NCBI GenBank assembly: GCA_023614405.1
Contig: CM042688.1
Span: forward strand, 439,632,028 to 439,696,027
Length of the DNA stretch: 64,000 nt
From: Avena insularis
Lineage: Eukaryota > Streptophyta > Magnoliopsida > Poales > Poaceae
Reading direction: 5' to 3'
The first letter of the stretch is position 1, and each line of letters opens with the position of its first letter. Positions 22,584-35,601 of the stretch are shown here, one piece after another. The translations under genes and the position numbers were made by a program. The notes beneath the pieces are model-generated. The model was given only the letters and a program-made list of their open reading frames with translations, was not told the DNA's origin and ran no database searches.

Positions 22584-25500
22584 ATGTAATGACTCAAGTT
22601 GTTATTAGTAAAAAGAACACACATGCAATTACACTGGTGGATCCATGTGTGGTCTCTGAAGAGAACACACATACAATGACTCTAGCTATGGTTAATGAGA
22701 AGAACGGACATGCAATGACACTCATGGATCCATAGGTGGATTGTGAAAAGAACACACATTCAATGACTCTGGTTGTTGTTAGTAAAAAGAACACACATGC
22801 AATGACACTGGTGGATCCATGTGTGGTGTCTGAAGAGAACACACATTTCAGTGACACTGGTGGATCTATATGTGGTATGTGAAAAGAATAGTCATGAAAT
22901 TACTCCAGTTGTTGTTAGTAAAAAGAGCACACATGCAATTACACTGGTGGATCCATGTGTGGTCTCTGAAGAGAACACACATGCAATGACTCTAGCTGTG
23001 GTTAATGTGAAGAACACACATGCAATGACACTGGTGGATCCATAGGTGCATTGTGAAAAGAACACACATGCAATGACTCTGGTTGTTGTTAGTAAAAAGA
23101 ACACACATGCAATGACTCTAGTGGATCCATGTGTGGTCTCTGAAGAGAACAAATATTTCGATGAAACTAGTGGATCCATATGTGGTATGTGAAAAGAATA
23201 GTCATGAAATGACTCTAGTTGTTGTTAGTAAAAAGAGCACACATGCAATTACACTGGTGGATCCATGTGTGTTCTATGAAGAGAACACACATGCAATGAA
23301 TCTAGCTATGGTTAATGAGAATAACACACATGCAATGACACTGGTTGTTGTTAGTAAAAAGAGCACACATGCAATGACACTGGTGGATCCATGTGTGATC
23401 TCTGAAGAGAACACACATTCAATGACTCTAGTTGTGGTTACTGAAGAGAACACACATTTCAATGACTCTAGTGGATCCATATGTGGTATGTGAAAAGAAC
23501 ACACATGAAATGACTCCCGTTGTTGTTAGTAAAAAGAACACACATGCAATGACATTGGTGGATCCATGTGTGGTCTTTGAAGAGAACACACATTTCAATG
23601 ACACTAGTGGATCCATATGTGGTATGTGATAAAAACAGACATGCAATGACTCCAGTTGTTGTTAGTAAAAAAGAACACACACGCAATGACACTAGTGGAT
23701 CCATGTGTGGTCTCTGAAGAGAACACACATGCAATGACTCTAGCTATGGTTAATGAGAAGAACACACATTTCAATGACACAGGTGGATCCATATGTGGTA
23801 TGTGAAAAGAACACACATGAAATGACTCTAGTTGTTGTTAGTAAAAAGAATACACATGCAATGACAGTAGTGGATCCATGTGTGGTCTCTGAAGAGAACA
23901 TACATTTCAATGTCACTAGTGGATCCATATGTGGTATGTGAAAAGAATAGTCATGAAATGACTATAGTTGTTGTTAGTAAAAAGAACACACATGCAATGA
24001 CACTGGTGGATCCATGTGTGGTCTCTAAAGAGAACACACATGCAATGACTCTGGTTTTTGTTAGTAAAAAGAGCACACATGCAATGACACTGGTTGTTGT
24101 TAGTAAAAAGAGCACACATGCAATGACACTGGTGGATCCATGTGTGTCTTCTTGAAGAGAACACACATTTCAATGACACTAGTGGATCCATATGTGGTAT
24201 GTGAAAAGAACACACATGCAATGACTCCGGTTGTTGTTAGTAAAAAGAACACATATGCAATGACACTGGTGGATCCATGTGTGGTATCTGAAGAGAACAC
24301 ACATGCAATGACTCTAGCTGTGGTTAATGAGAAGAACACACATTTCAATGACACTGGTGGATCCATATGTGGTATGTGAAAATAATAGTGATGAAATGAC
24401 TCTAGTTGTTGTTAGTAAAAAGAACACAGATGCAATGACACTGGTGCATCCATGTGTGGTCTCTGAAGAGAACACACATGCAATGACTCTAGCTGTGGTT
24501 AATGAGAAGAATACACATTTCAATGACACTTGTGGATCCATATGTGGTATGTGAAAAGAATAGTCATGAAATGACTCTAGTTGTTGTTAGTAAAAAGAAC
24601 ACAGATGCAATGACACTGGTGGATCCATGTGTGGTCTCTGAAGAGAACACACATGCAATGACACTGGTGGATCCATATGTGGTATGTGAAAATAACACAC
24701 GTGCAATGACTCCAGTTGTTGTTAGTAAAAAGAACACACATGCAATGACACTGGTGGATTCATGTGTGGTCTCTGAAGAGACCACACATTTCAATGACAC
24801 TGGTGGGTCCATATATGGTATGTGAATAAAACACACATGTAATGACTCCAGTTGTTATTAGTAAAAAGAACACACATGCAATTACACTGGTGGATCCATG
24901 TGTGGTCTCTGAAGAGAACACACATACAATGACTCTAGCTATGGTTAATGAGAAGAACGGACATGCAATGACACTCATGGATCCATAGGTGGATTGTGAA
25001 AAGAACACACATTCAATGACTCTGGTTGTTGTTAGTAAAAAGAACACACATGCAATGACACTGGTGGATCCATGTGTGGTGTCTGAAGAGAACACACATT
25101 TCAGTGACACTGTGGATCTATATCTGGTATGTGAAAAGAATAGTCATGAAATTACTCCAGTTGTTGTTAGTAAAAAGAGCACACATGCAATTACACTGGT
25201 GGATCCATGTGTGGTCTCTGAAGAGAACACACATGCAATGACTCTAGCTGTGGTTAATGTGAAGAACACACATGCAATGACACTGGTGGATCCATAGGTG
25301 CATTGTGAAAAGAACACACATGCAATGACTCTGGTTGTTGTTAGTAAAAAGAACACACATGCAATGACTCTAGTGGATCCATGTGTGGTCTCTGAAGAGA
25401 ACAAATATTTCAATGAAACTAGTGGATCCATATGTGGTATGTGAAAAGAATAGTCATGAAATGACTCTAGTTGTTGTTAGTAAAAAGAGCACACATGCAA

Positions 25501-25990
25501 TTACACTGGTGGATCCATGTGTGTTCTATGAAGAGAACACACATGCAATGAATCTAGCTATGGTTAATGAGAATAACACACATGCATGACACTGGTTGTT
25601 GTTAGTAAAAAGAGCACACATGCAATGACACTGGTGGATCCATGTGTGATCTCTGAAGAGAACACACATGCAATGACTCTAGTTGTGGTTACTGAAGAGA
25701 ACACACATTTCAATGACTCTAGTGGATCCATATGTGGTATGTGAAAAGAACACACATGAAATGACTCCCGTTGTTGTTAGTAAAAAGAACACACATACAA
25801 TGACATTGGTGGATCCATGTGTGGTCTTTGAAGAGAACACACATTTCAATGACACTAGTGGATCCATATGTGGTATGTGAAAAAAACAGACATGCAATGA
25901 CTCCAGTTGTTGTTAGTAAAAAAGAACACACACGCAATGGCACTAGTGGATCCATGTGTGGTCTCTGAAGAGAACACACATGCAATGACT
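21487..25990 (+). repeat. Tandem block duplication of 2.25 kb within the array
   Basis: Segments at 21487, 21847, 22249, 22892, 23131, 23432 and 23753 reappear 2251-2253 bp downstream (23740, 24100, 24502, 25144, 25383, 25683 and 26004). The small drift in offset reflects 1-bp indels, for example the lost base at about 25584 and at 25111. Shared rare variants such as AACAAATATTTC (23150 and 25402) show the blocks are copies and not merely similar monomer strings. Confidence 0.88.
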
Positions 25991-26320
25991 CTAGCTATGG
26001 TTAATGAGAAGAACACACATTTCAATGACACAGGTGGATCCATATGTGGTATGTGAAAAGAACACACATGAAATGACTCTGGTTGTTGTTAGTAAAAAGA
26101 ATACACATGCAATGACAGTAGTGGATCCATGTGTGGTCTCTGAAGAGAACATACATTTCAATGTCACTAGTGGATCCATATGTGCTATGTGAAAAGAATA
26201 GTCATGAAATGACTATAGTTGTTGTTAGTAAAAAGAACACACATGCAATGACACTGGTGGATCCATGTGTGGTCTCTAAAGAGAACACACATGCAATGAC
26301 TCTGGTTTTTGTTAGTAAAA

Positions 26321-27290
26321 AGAGCACACATGCAATGACACTGGTGGATCCATGTGTGATCTCTGAAGAGAACCCACATGCAATGAATCCAATTGTGGTT
26401 ACAGAAGAGAACACACATTTCAATGACACTGGTGGATCCATATGTGGTATGTGAAAAGAACACACATGAAATGACTCCAGTTGTTGTTAGTAAAAAGAAC
26501 ACACATGCAATGACACTGGTGGATCCATGTGTGGTCTCTGAAGAGAACACACATTTCCATGACACTAGTGGATCCATATGTGGTATGTGAAAAGAACACA
26601 CATGCAATGACTCCAGTTGTTGTTAGTAAAAAAGAACACACATGCAATGACACTTGTGAATCCATGTGTGGTCTCTGAAGAGAACACACATGCAATGACT
26701 CTAGCTATGGTTAATGAGAAGAAAACACATTTCAATGACATAGGTGGATCCATATGTGGTATGTGAAAAGAACACACATGAAATAACCCTCGTTGTTGTT
26801 AGTAAAAAGAACACACATGCAATGACAGTGGTGGATCCATGTGTGGTCTGTGAAAAGAATAGTCATGAAATGACTCTAGTAGTTGTTAGTAAAAAGAACA
26901 CACATGCAATGACACTGATGCATCCATGTGTGGTCTCTGAAGAGAACACACATGCAATGACTCTGGTTTTGTTAGTAAAAAGAGCACACATGCAATGACA
27001 CTGGTTTTTGTTAGTAAAAAGAGCACACATGCAATGACACTGGTGGATCCATGTGTGTCTTCTTGAAGAGAACACACATTTCAATGACACTGGTGGATCC
27101 ATATGTGGTATGTGAAAAGAACACACATGCAATGACTCCGGTTGTTGTTAGTAAAAAGAACACATATGCAATGACACTGGTGGATCCATGTGTGGTATCT
27201 GAAGAGAACACACATGCAATGACTCTAGCTATGGTTAATGAGAAGAACACACATTTCAATGACACTGGTGGATCCATATGTGGTATGTGA
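26321..27290 (+). repeat. About 1-kb array block with a second copy 7184 bp away (33505-34474)
   Basis: The interval shares with 33505-34474 the private variants AACCCACATGCAATGAATCC (26372 and 33556), GAAAACACATTTC (26720 and 33904) and GATGCATCCATG (26927 and 34111), all at a constant shift of 7184 bp. Confidence 0.85.
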
Positions 27291-30200
27291 AAAGAATAGT
27301 CATGAAATGACTCTAGTTGTTGTTAGTAAAAAGAACACAGATGCAATGACACTAGTGGATCCACGTGTGGTCTCTGAAGAGAACAGACATGCAATGACAC
27401 TGGTGGATCCATATGTGGTATGTGAAAATAACACACGTGCAGTGACTCCAGTTGTTGTTAGTAAAAAAACACACATGCATTGACACTGGTGAATCCATGT
27501 GTGGTCTCTGAAGAGAACACACATTTCAATGACACTGGTGGGTCCATATATGGTATGTGAATAAAAACCACATGTAATGACTCCAGTTGATATTAGTAAA
27601 AAGAACACACATGCAATTACACTGGTGGATCCATGTGTGGTGTCTGAAGAGAACACACATGCAATGACTCTAGCTATGGTTAATGAGAAGAACGCACATG
27701 CAATGACACTCGTGGATCCATAGGTGGATTGTGAAAAGAACACACATGCAATGACTCTGGTTGTTGTTAGTAAAAAGAACACACATGCAATGACACTGGT
27801 GGATCCAGGTGTGGTCTCAGAGAAACACACATTTGAGTGTCACTGGTGGATCTATATGTTGTATGTTAAAAGAATTGTCTTGAAATTACTCCATTTGTTG
27901 TTTGTAAAAAGACCACACATTCAATTACACTGGTGGATCCATGTGTGGTCTCTGAAGTGAACACACATGCAATGACTCTAGCTGTGGTTAATGTGAAGAA
28001 CACACATGCAATGACACTGGTGGATCCATACGTGCATTGTGAAAAGAACACACATGCAATGACTCTGGTTGTTGTTAGTTAAAAGAACACACATGCAATG
28101 CCACTGGTGGATCCATGTGTGGTCTCTGAAGAGAACAAACATTTCAATGACACTAGTGGATCCATATGTGGTATGTGAAAAGAATAGTCATGAAATGACT
28201 CCAGTTGTTGTTAGTAAAAAGAGCACACATGCAATTACACTGGTGGATCCATGTGTGTTCTATGAAGAGAACACACATGCAATGAATCTAGCTATGGTTA
28301 ATGAGAATAACAGACATGCAATGACACTGGTTGTTGTTAGTAAAAAGAGCACACATGCAATGACACTGGTGGATCCATGTGTGATCTCTGAAGAGAACAC
28401 AGATGCAATGACTCTAGTTGTGGTTGCTGAAGAGAACACACATTTCAATGACACTAGTGGATCCATATGTGGTATGTGAAAAGAACACACATGAAATGAC
28501 TCCAGTTGTTGGAAGTAAAAAGAACACACATGCAATGACAATGGTGGATCCATGTGTGGTCTCTGAAGAGAACACACATTTCAATGACACTAGTGGATCC
28601 ATATGTGGTATGTGAAAAAAAAACATGCAATGACTCCAGTTGTTGTTAGTAAAAAGAACACACATGCAATGACACTGGTGGATCCATGTGTGGTCTCTGA
28701 AGAGAACACACATGCAATGACTCTGGTTTTTGTTAGTAAAAAGAGCACACATGCAATGACACTGGTTGTTGTTAGTAAAAAGAGCACAGATGCAATGACA
28801 CTGGTGGATCCATGTGTGTCTTCTTCAAGAGAACGCACATTTAAATGACACTGGTGGATCCATATGTGGTATGTGAAAAGAACACACATGCATTGACTCC
28901 AGTTGTTGTTAGTAAAAAGAACACACATGCAATGACACTAGTGGATCCATGTGTGGTATCTGAAGAGAACACACATGCAATGACCCTAGCTATGGTTAAT
29001 GAGAAGAACACACATTTCAATGACACTAGTGGATCTATATGTGGTATGTGAAAAGAATAGTCATGAAATGACTCCAGTTGTTGTTAGTAAAAAGAACACA
29101 GATGCAATGACACTAGTGGATCCATGTGTGGTCTCTGAAGAGAACAGACATGCAATGACACTGGTGGATCCATATGTGGTATGTGAAAATAACACACGTG
29201 CAGTGACTCCAGTTGTTGTTAGTAAAAAAACACACATGCATTGACACTGGTGAATCCATGTGTGGTCTCTGAAGAGAACACACATTTCAATGACACTGGT
29301 GGGTCCATATATGGTATGTGAATAAAAACCACATGTAATGACTCCAGTTGATATTAGTAAAAAGAACACACATGCAATTACACTGGTGGATCCATGTGTG
29401 GTGTCTGAAGAGAACACACATGCAATGACTCTAGCTATGGTTAATGAGAAGAACGCACATGCAATGACACTCGTGGATCCATAGGTGGATTGTGAAAAGA
29501 ACACACATGCAATGACTCTGGTTGTTGTTAGTAAAAAGAACACACATGCAATGACACTGGTGGATCCAGGTGTGGTCTCTGAAGAGAACACACATTTCAG
29601 TGACACTGGTGGATCTATATGTGGTATGTGAAAAGAATAGTCATGAAATTACTCCAGTTGTTGTTTGTAAAAAGACCACACATTCAATTACACTGGTGGA
29701 TCCATGTGTGGTCTCTGAAGTGAACACACATGCAATGACTCTAGCTGTGGTTAATGTGAAGAACACACATGCAATGACACTGGTGGATCCATACGTGCAT
29801 TGTGAAAAGAACACACATGCAATGACTCTGGTTGTTGTTAGTTAAAAGAACACACATGCAATGCCACTGGTGGATCCATGTGTGGTCTCTGAAGAGAACA
29901 AACATTTCAATGACACTAGTGGATCCATATGTGGTATGTGAAAAGAATAGTCATGAAATGACTCCAGTTGTTGTTAGTAAAAAGAGCACACATGCAATTA
30001 CACTGGTGGATCCATGTGTGTTCTATGAAGAGAACACACATGCAATGAATCTAGCTATGGTTAATGAGAATAACAGACATGCAATGACACTGGTTGTTGT
30101 TAGTAAAAAGAGCACACATGCAATGACACTGGTGGATCCATGTGTGATCTCTGAAGAGAACACAGATGCAATGACTCTAGTTGTGGTTGCTGAAGAGAAC

Positions 30201-30763
30201 ACACATTTCAATGACACTAGTGGATCCATATGTGGTATGTGAAAAGAACACACATGAAATGACTCCAGTTGTTGGAAGTAAAAAGAACACACATGCAATG
30301 ACAATGGTGGATCCATGTGTGGTCTCTGAAGAGAACACACATTTCAATGACACTAGTGGATCCATATGTGGTATGTGAAAAAAAAACACATGCAATGACT
30401 CCAGTTGTTGTTAGTAAAAAGAACACACATGCAATGACACTGGTGGATCCATGTGTGGTCTCTGAAGAGAACACACATGCAATGACTCTGGTTTTTGTTA
30501 GTAAAAAGAGCACACATGCAATGACACTGGTTGTTGTTAGTAAAAAGAGCACAGATGCAATGACACTGGTGGATCCATGTGTGTCTTCTTCAAGAGAACG
30601 CACATTTAAATGACACTGGTGGATCCATATGTGGTATGTGAAAAGAACACACATGCATTGACTCCAGTTGTTGTTAGTAAAAAGAACACACATGCAATGA
30701 CACTAGTGGATCCATGTGTGGTATCTGAAGAGAACACACATGCAATGACCCTAGCTATGGTTA
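27238..30763 (+). repeat. Tandem block duplication of 1.76 kb within the array
   Basis: 27238-28998 and 28999-30763 are adjacent copies at a shift of 1761-1765 bp. They share the rare GTTAGTTAAAAG (28074 and 29837), ATGCCACTGG, GTTGGAAGTAAAAAG (28508 and 30271) and ATAAAAACCACATG (27561 and 29322). A few differences exist: TCTCAGAGAAACAC at about 27815 versus TCTCTGAAGAGAACAC, and an 8- to 10-A run at 28613 versus 30376 that changes length by 2 bp. This is among the youngest events in the array. Confidence 0.9.
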
Positions 30764-33700
30764 ATGAGAAGAACACACATTTCAATGACACTAGTGGATC
30801 TATATGTGGTATGTGAAAAGAATAGTCATGAAATGACTCCAGTTGTTGTTAGTAAAAAGAACACATATGCAATGACACTGGTGGATCCATCTGCGGTCTC
30901 TGAAGAGAACACACATGCAATGACACTGGTCGATCCATATGTGCTATGTGAAAATAACACACGTGTAATGACTCCAGTTGTTGTTAGTAAAAAGAACACA
31001 CATGCAATGACACTGGTGGATCCATGTGTGGTCTCTGAAGGGAACACACAGTTCAATGACACTGGTGGGTCCATATGTGGTATGTGAATAAAACACACAT
31101 GTAATGACTCCAGTTGTTATTAGTAAAAAGAACACACATGCAATTACATTGGTGGACCCATGTGTGCTATCTAAAGAGAACACACATGCAATGAATCTAG
31201 CTGTGGTTAATGTGAAGAACGCACATGCCATGACACTGGTGGATCCATAGGTGGATTATGAAAATAACACACATGCAATGACTCTGGTTGCTGATAGTAA
31301 AAAGAACACACAAGCAATGACACTGGTGGATCCATATGTGGTATGTAAAAAGAATAGTCATGAAATGACTCTAGTTGTTGTTAGTAAAAAGTGCACACAT
31401 ACAATTACACTGGTGGATCCATGTGTGGTCTCTGAAGAGAACAGACATTTCAATGACACTGGTGGATCCATATGTGGTATGTTAAAATAACACACATGAA
31501 ATGATTCCAGTTGTTGTTAGTAAAAAGAGTACACATGCAATTACACTGGTGGATCCATGTGTGGTCTCTGAAGAGAACACACATTTCAATGACACTGGTG
31601 GATCCATATGTGTTATGTGAAAAGAACACACATGCAATGACTCCAGTTGTTGTTAGTAAAAAGAACACACATGCAATGACACTGGTGGATCCATGTGTGG
31701 TATCTAAAGAGAACACACATGCAATGACTCTAGCTATGGTTAATGATAAGAACACACATGCAATGGCACAGGTGGATCCATAGGTGGATTCTGAAAAGAA
31801 CACACATGCAATGACTCTAGTTGTTGTTAGTAAAAAGAACTCACATGCAATGACACTTGTGGATCCATGTGTGGTCTCTGAAGAGAACACACATTTCCAT
31901 GACACTGGTGGATCCATATGTGGTATGTGAAAAGAACACACATGCAATGACTCCAGTTGTTGTTAGTAAAAAGAACACACGTGAAATGACACTGGTGGAT
32001 CCATGTGTGGTCTCTAAAGAGAACACACATGCACTAACTCTAGATGTGGTTAATGAGAAGAACACACATGCAATGACACTAGTGGATCCATATGTGGATT
32101 GCGAAAAGAACACGCATGCAATGACTCTGGTTGTTGTTAGTAAAAAGAACACACATGCAATGACACTAGTGGATCCATGTGTGGTCTCTGAAGAGAACAC
32201 ACATTTCAATGACACTGGTGGATCCATATGTGGTATGTGAAAAGAATAGTCATGAAATGACTCCAGTTGTTGTTAGTAAAAAGAGCAAACATGCAATGAC
32301 ACTGGTGGACCCATGTGTGCTATCTAAAGTGAACACACATGCAATGACTCTAGCTATGGTTAATGAGAAGAACAAACGTGCAATGACACTCGTGGATCCA
32401 TAGGTGGATTGTGAAAAGAACACACATGCAATGGCTCTAGTTGTCGTTAGTAAAAAGAACACACATGCAATGACACTGGTGGATCCATGTGTGGTCTCTG
32501 AAGAGAACAGACATTTCAATGACACTAGTGGATCCATATGTGGTATGTGAAAAGAATAGTCATGAAATGACTCCAATTGTTGTTAGTAAAAAGAGCACAC
32601 ATGCAATTACACTGGTGGATCCATGTGTGGTCTATGAAGAGAACACACATGCAATGAATCTAGCTATGGTTAATGAGAAGAACACACATGCAATGACACT
32701 GGTTATTGTTAGTAAAAAGAGCACACATGCAATGACACTGGTGGATCCATGTGTGGTGTGTGAAAAGAATAGTCATGAAATGACTCTACTAGTTGTTAGT
32801 AAAAAGAACACACATGCAATGACACTGGTGGATCCATGTGTGGTCTCTGAAGAGAACACACATGCAATGACTCTGGTTTTTATTAGTAAAAAGAGCACAC
32901 ATGGAATGACACTGGTTGTTGTTAGTAAAAATAGCACACATGCAATGACACTGGTGGATCCATGTGTGTCTTCTTCAAGAGAACACACATTTCAATGACA
33001 CTGGTGGATCCATATATGGTATGTGAAAAGAACACACATGGGATGACTCTAGTTGTTGTTAGTAAAAAGAACACACATGCAATGACACTGGTGGATCCAT
33101 GTGTGGTATCTGAAGAGAACACACATGCAATGACTCAAGCTGTGGTTAATGAGAAGAACACACATTTCAATGACACTGGTGGATCCATATGTGGTATGTG
33201 AAAAGAATAGTCATGAAATGACTCTGGTTGTTGTTAGTAAAAAGAACACACATGCAATGACACTGGTGGATCCATGTGTGGTCTCTGAAGAGAATAGACA
33301 TTTCAATGACACTAGTGGATCCGTATGTGGTATGTGAAAAGAATAGTCATGAAATGACTCCAATTGTTGTTAGTAAAAAGAGCACACATGCAATTACACT
33401 GGTGGATCCATGAGTGGTCTATGAAGATAACACACATGCAATGAATCTAGCTATGGTTAATGAGAAGAACACAGATGCAATGACACTGGTTGTTGTTAGT
33501 AAAAAGAGCACACATGCAATGACACTGGTGGATCCATGTGTGATCTCTGAAGAGAACCCACATGCAATGAATCCAATTGTGGTTACAGAAGAGAACACAC
33601 ATTTCAATGACACTGGTGGATCCATATGTGGTATGTGAAAAGAACACACATGAAATGACTCCAGTTGTTGTTAGTAAAAAGAACACACATGCAATGACAC

Positions 33701-35601
33701 TGGTGGATCCATGTGTGGTCTCTGAAGAGAACACACATTTCCATGACACTAGTGGATCCATATGTGGTATGTGAAAAGAACACACATGCAATGACTCCAG
33801 TTGTTGTTAGTAAAAAAGAACACACATGCAATGACACTTGTGAATCCATGTGTGCTCTCTGAAGAGAACACACTTGCAATGACTCTAGCTATGGTTAATG
33901 AGAAGAAAACACATTTCAATGACATAGGTGGATCCATATGTGGTATGTGAAAAGAACACACATGAAATGACCCTCGTTGTTTTTAGTAAAAAGAACACAC
34001 ATGCAATGACAGTGGTGGATCCATGTGTGGTCTGTGAAAAGAATAGTCATGAAATGACTCTAGTAGTTGTTAGTAAAAAGAACACACATGCAATGACACT
34101 GATGCATCCATGTGTGGTCTCTGAAGAGAACACACATGCAATGACTCTGGTTTTGTTAGTAAAAAGAGCACACATGCAATGACACTGGTTGTTGTTAGTA
34201 AAAAGAGCACACATGCAATGACACTGGTGGATCCATGTGTGTCTTCTTCAAGAGAACACACATTTCAATGACACTGGTGGATCCATATGTGGTATGTGAA
34301 AAGAACACACATGCGATGACTCCAGTTGTTGTTAGTAAAAAGAACACACATGCAATGACACTGGTGGATCCATGTGTGGTATCTAAAGAGAACACACATG
34401 CAATGACTCTAGCTGTGGTTAATGAGAAGAACACACATTTCAATGACACTGGTGGATCCATATGTGGTACGTGAAAAGAATAGTCATGAAATGACTCCAG
34501 TTGTTGTTAGTAAAAAGAACACACATGCAATGACACTGGTGGATCCATGTGTGGTCTCTAAAGAGAACACACATTTCAATGACACTGGTGGGTCCATATG
34601 TGGTATGTCAATAAAACACACATATAATGACTCAGTTGTTATTAGTAAAAAGAACACACATGCAACTACATTGGTGGATCCATGTGTGGTCTCTAAAGAG
34701 AACACACATGCAATGAATCTAGCTGTGGTTAATGAGAAGAACGCACATGCAATGACACTGGTGGATCCATAGGTGGGTTGTGAAAATAACACACATGCAA
34801 TGACTCTGGTTGCTGTTTGTAAAAAGAACACACATGCAATGACACTGGTGGATCCATGTGTGGTCTCTGAAGAGAACAGTCATTTCAATGACACTGGTGG
34901 ATCCATATGTGGTATGTGAAATGAATAGTCATGAAATGACTCAAGTTGTTGTTAGTAAAAAGAGCACACATGCAATTACACTGGTGGATCCATGTGTGGT
35001 CTCTAAAGAGAACACACATGCAATGAATCTAGCAGTGGTTAATGAGAAGAACACACATGGAATGACACTAGTTGTTGTTAGTATAAAGAGCACACAGACA
35101 ATGACACTGGTGGATCCATGTGTGGTCTCTGAAGAGAACACACATTTCAATGACACTGGTGGATCCATATGTGGTGTCTGAAAAGAACACACATGCAATG
35201 ACTCCCGTTGTTGTTAGTAAAAATAACACACATGCAATGACACTGGTGGATCCATGTGTGGTCTTTGAAGAGAACACACATGCAGTGACTCTAGCTGTGG
35301 TTACTGAAGAGAACACACATTTCAATGACACTAGTGGATCCATATGTGGTATGTGAAAAGAACACACATGAAATGACTCTAGTTGTTGTTAGTATAAATA
35401 ACACACATGCAATGACACTGGTGGATCCATGTGTGGTCTCTGAAGATAACATACATTTCAATGACACTAGTGGATCCATATGTGGTATGTGAAAAGAACA
35501 CACATGCAATGACATCAGTGGTTGCTAGTCAAAATAACACATATGAAATGACACTGGTGGATCCATGTGTGGCCTCTGAAGAGAACACGCATCCAATGAC
35601 T
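30764..35601 (+). repeat. Mosaic part of the array without a clear adjacent duplicate
   Basis: Standard A, B and C monomers in variable order. It contains 33505-34474, the distant copy of 26321-27290. The B subtype with ATAGGTGGATTGTG occurs repeatedly (for example 31245, 32395, 34770). I did not find a constant-shift partner inside the interval. Confidence 0.6.
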
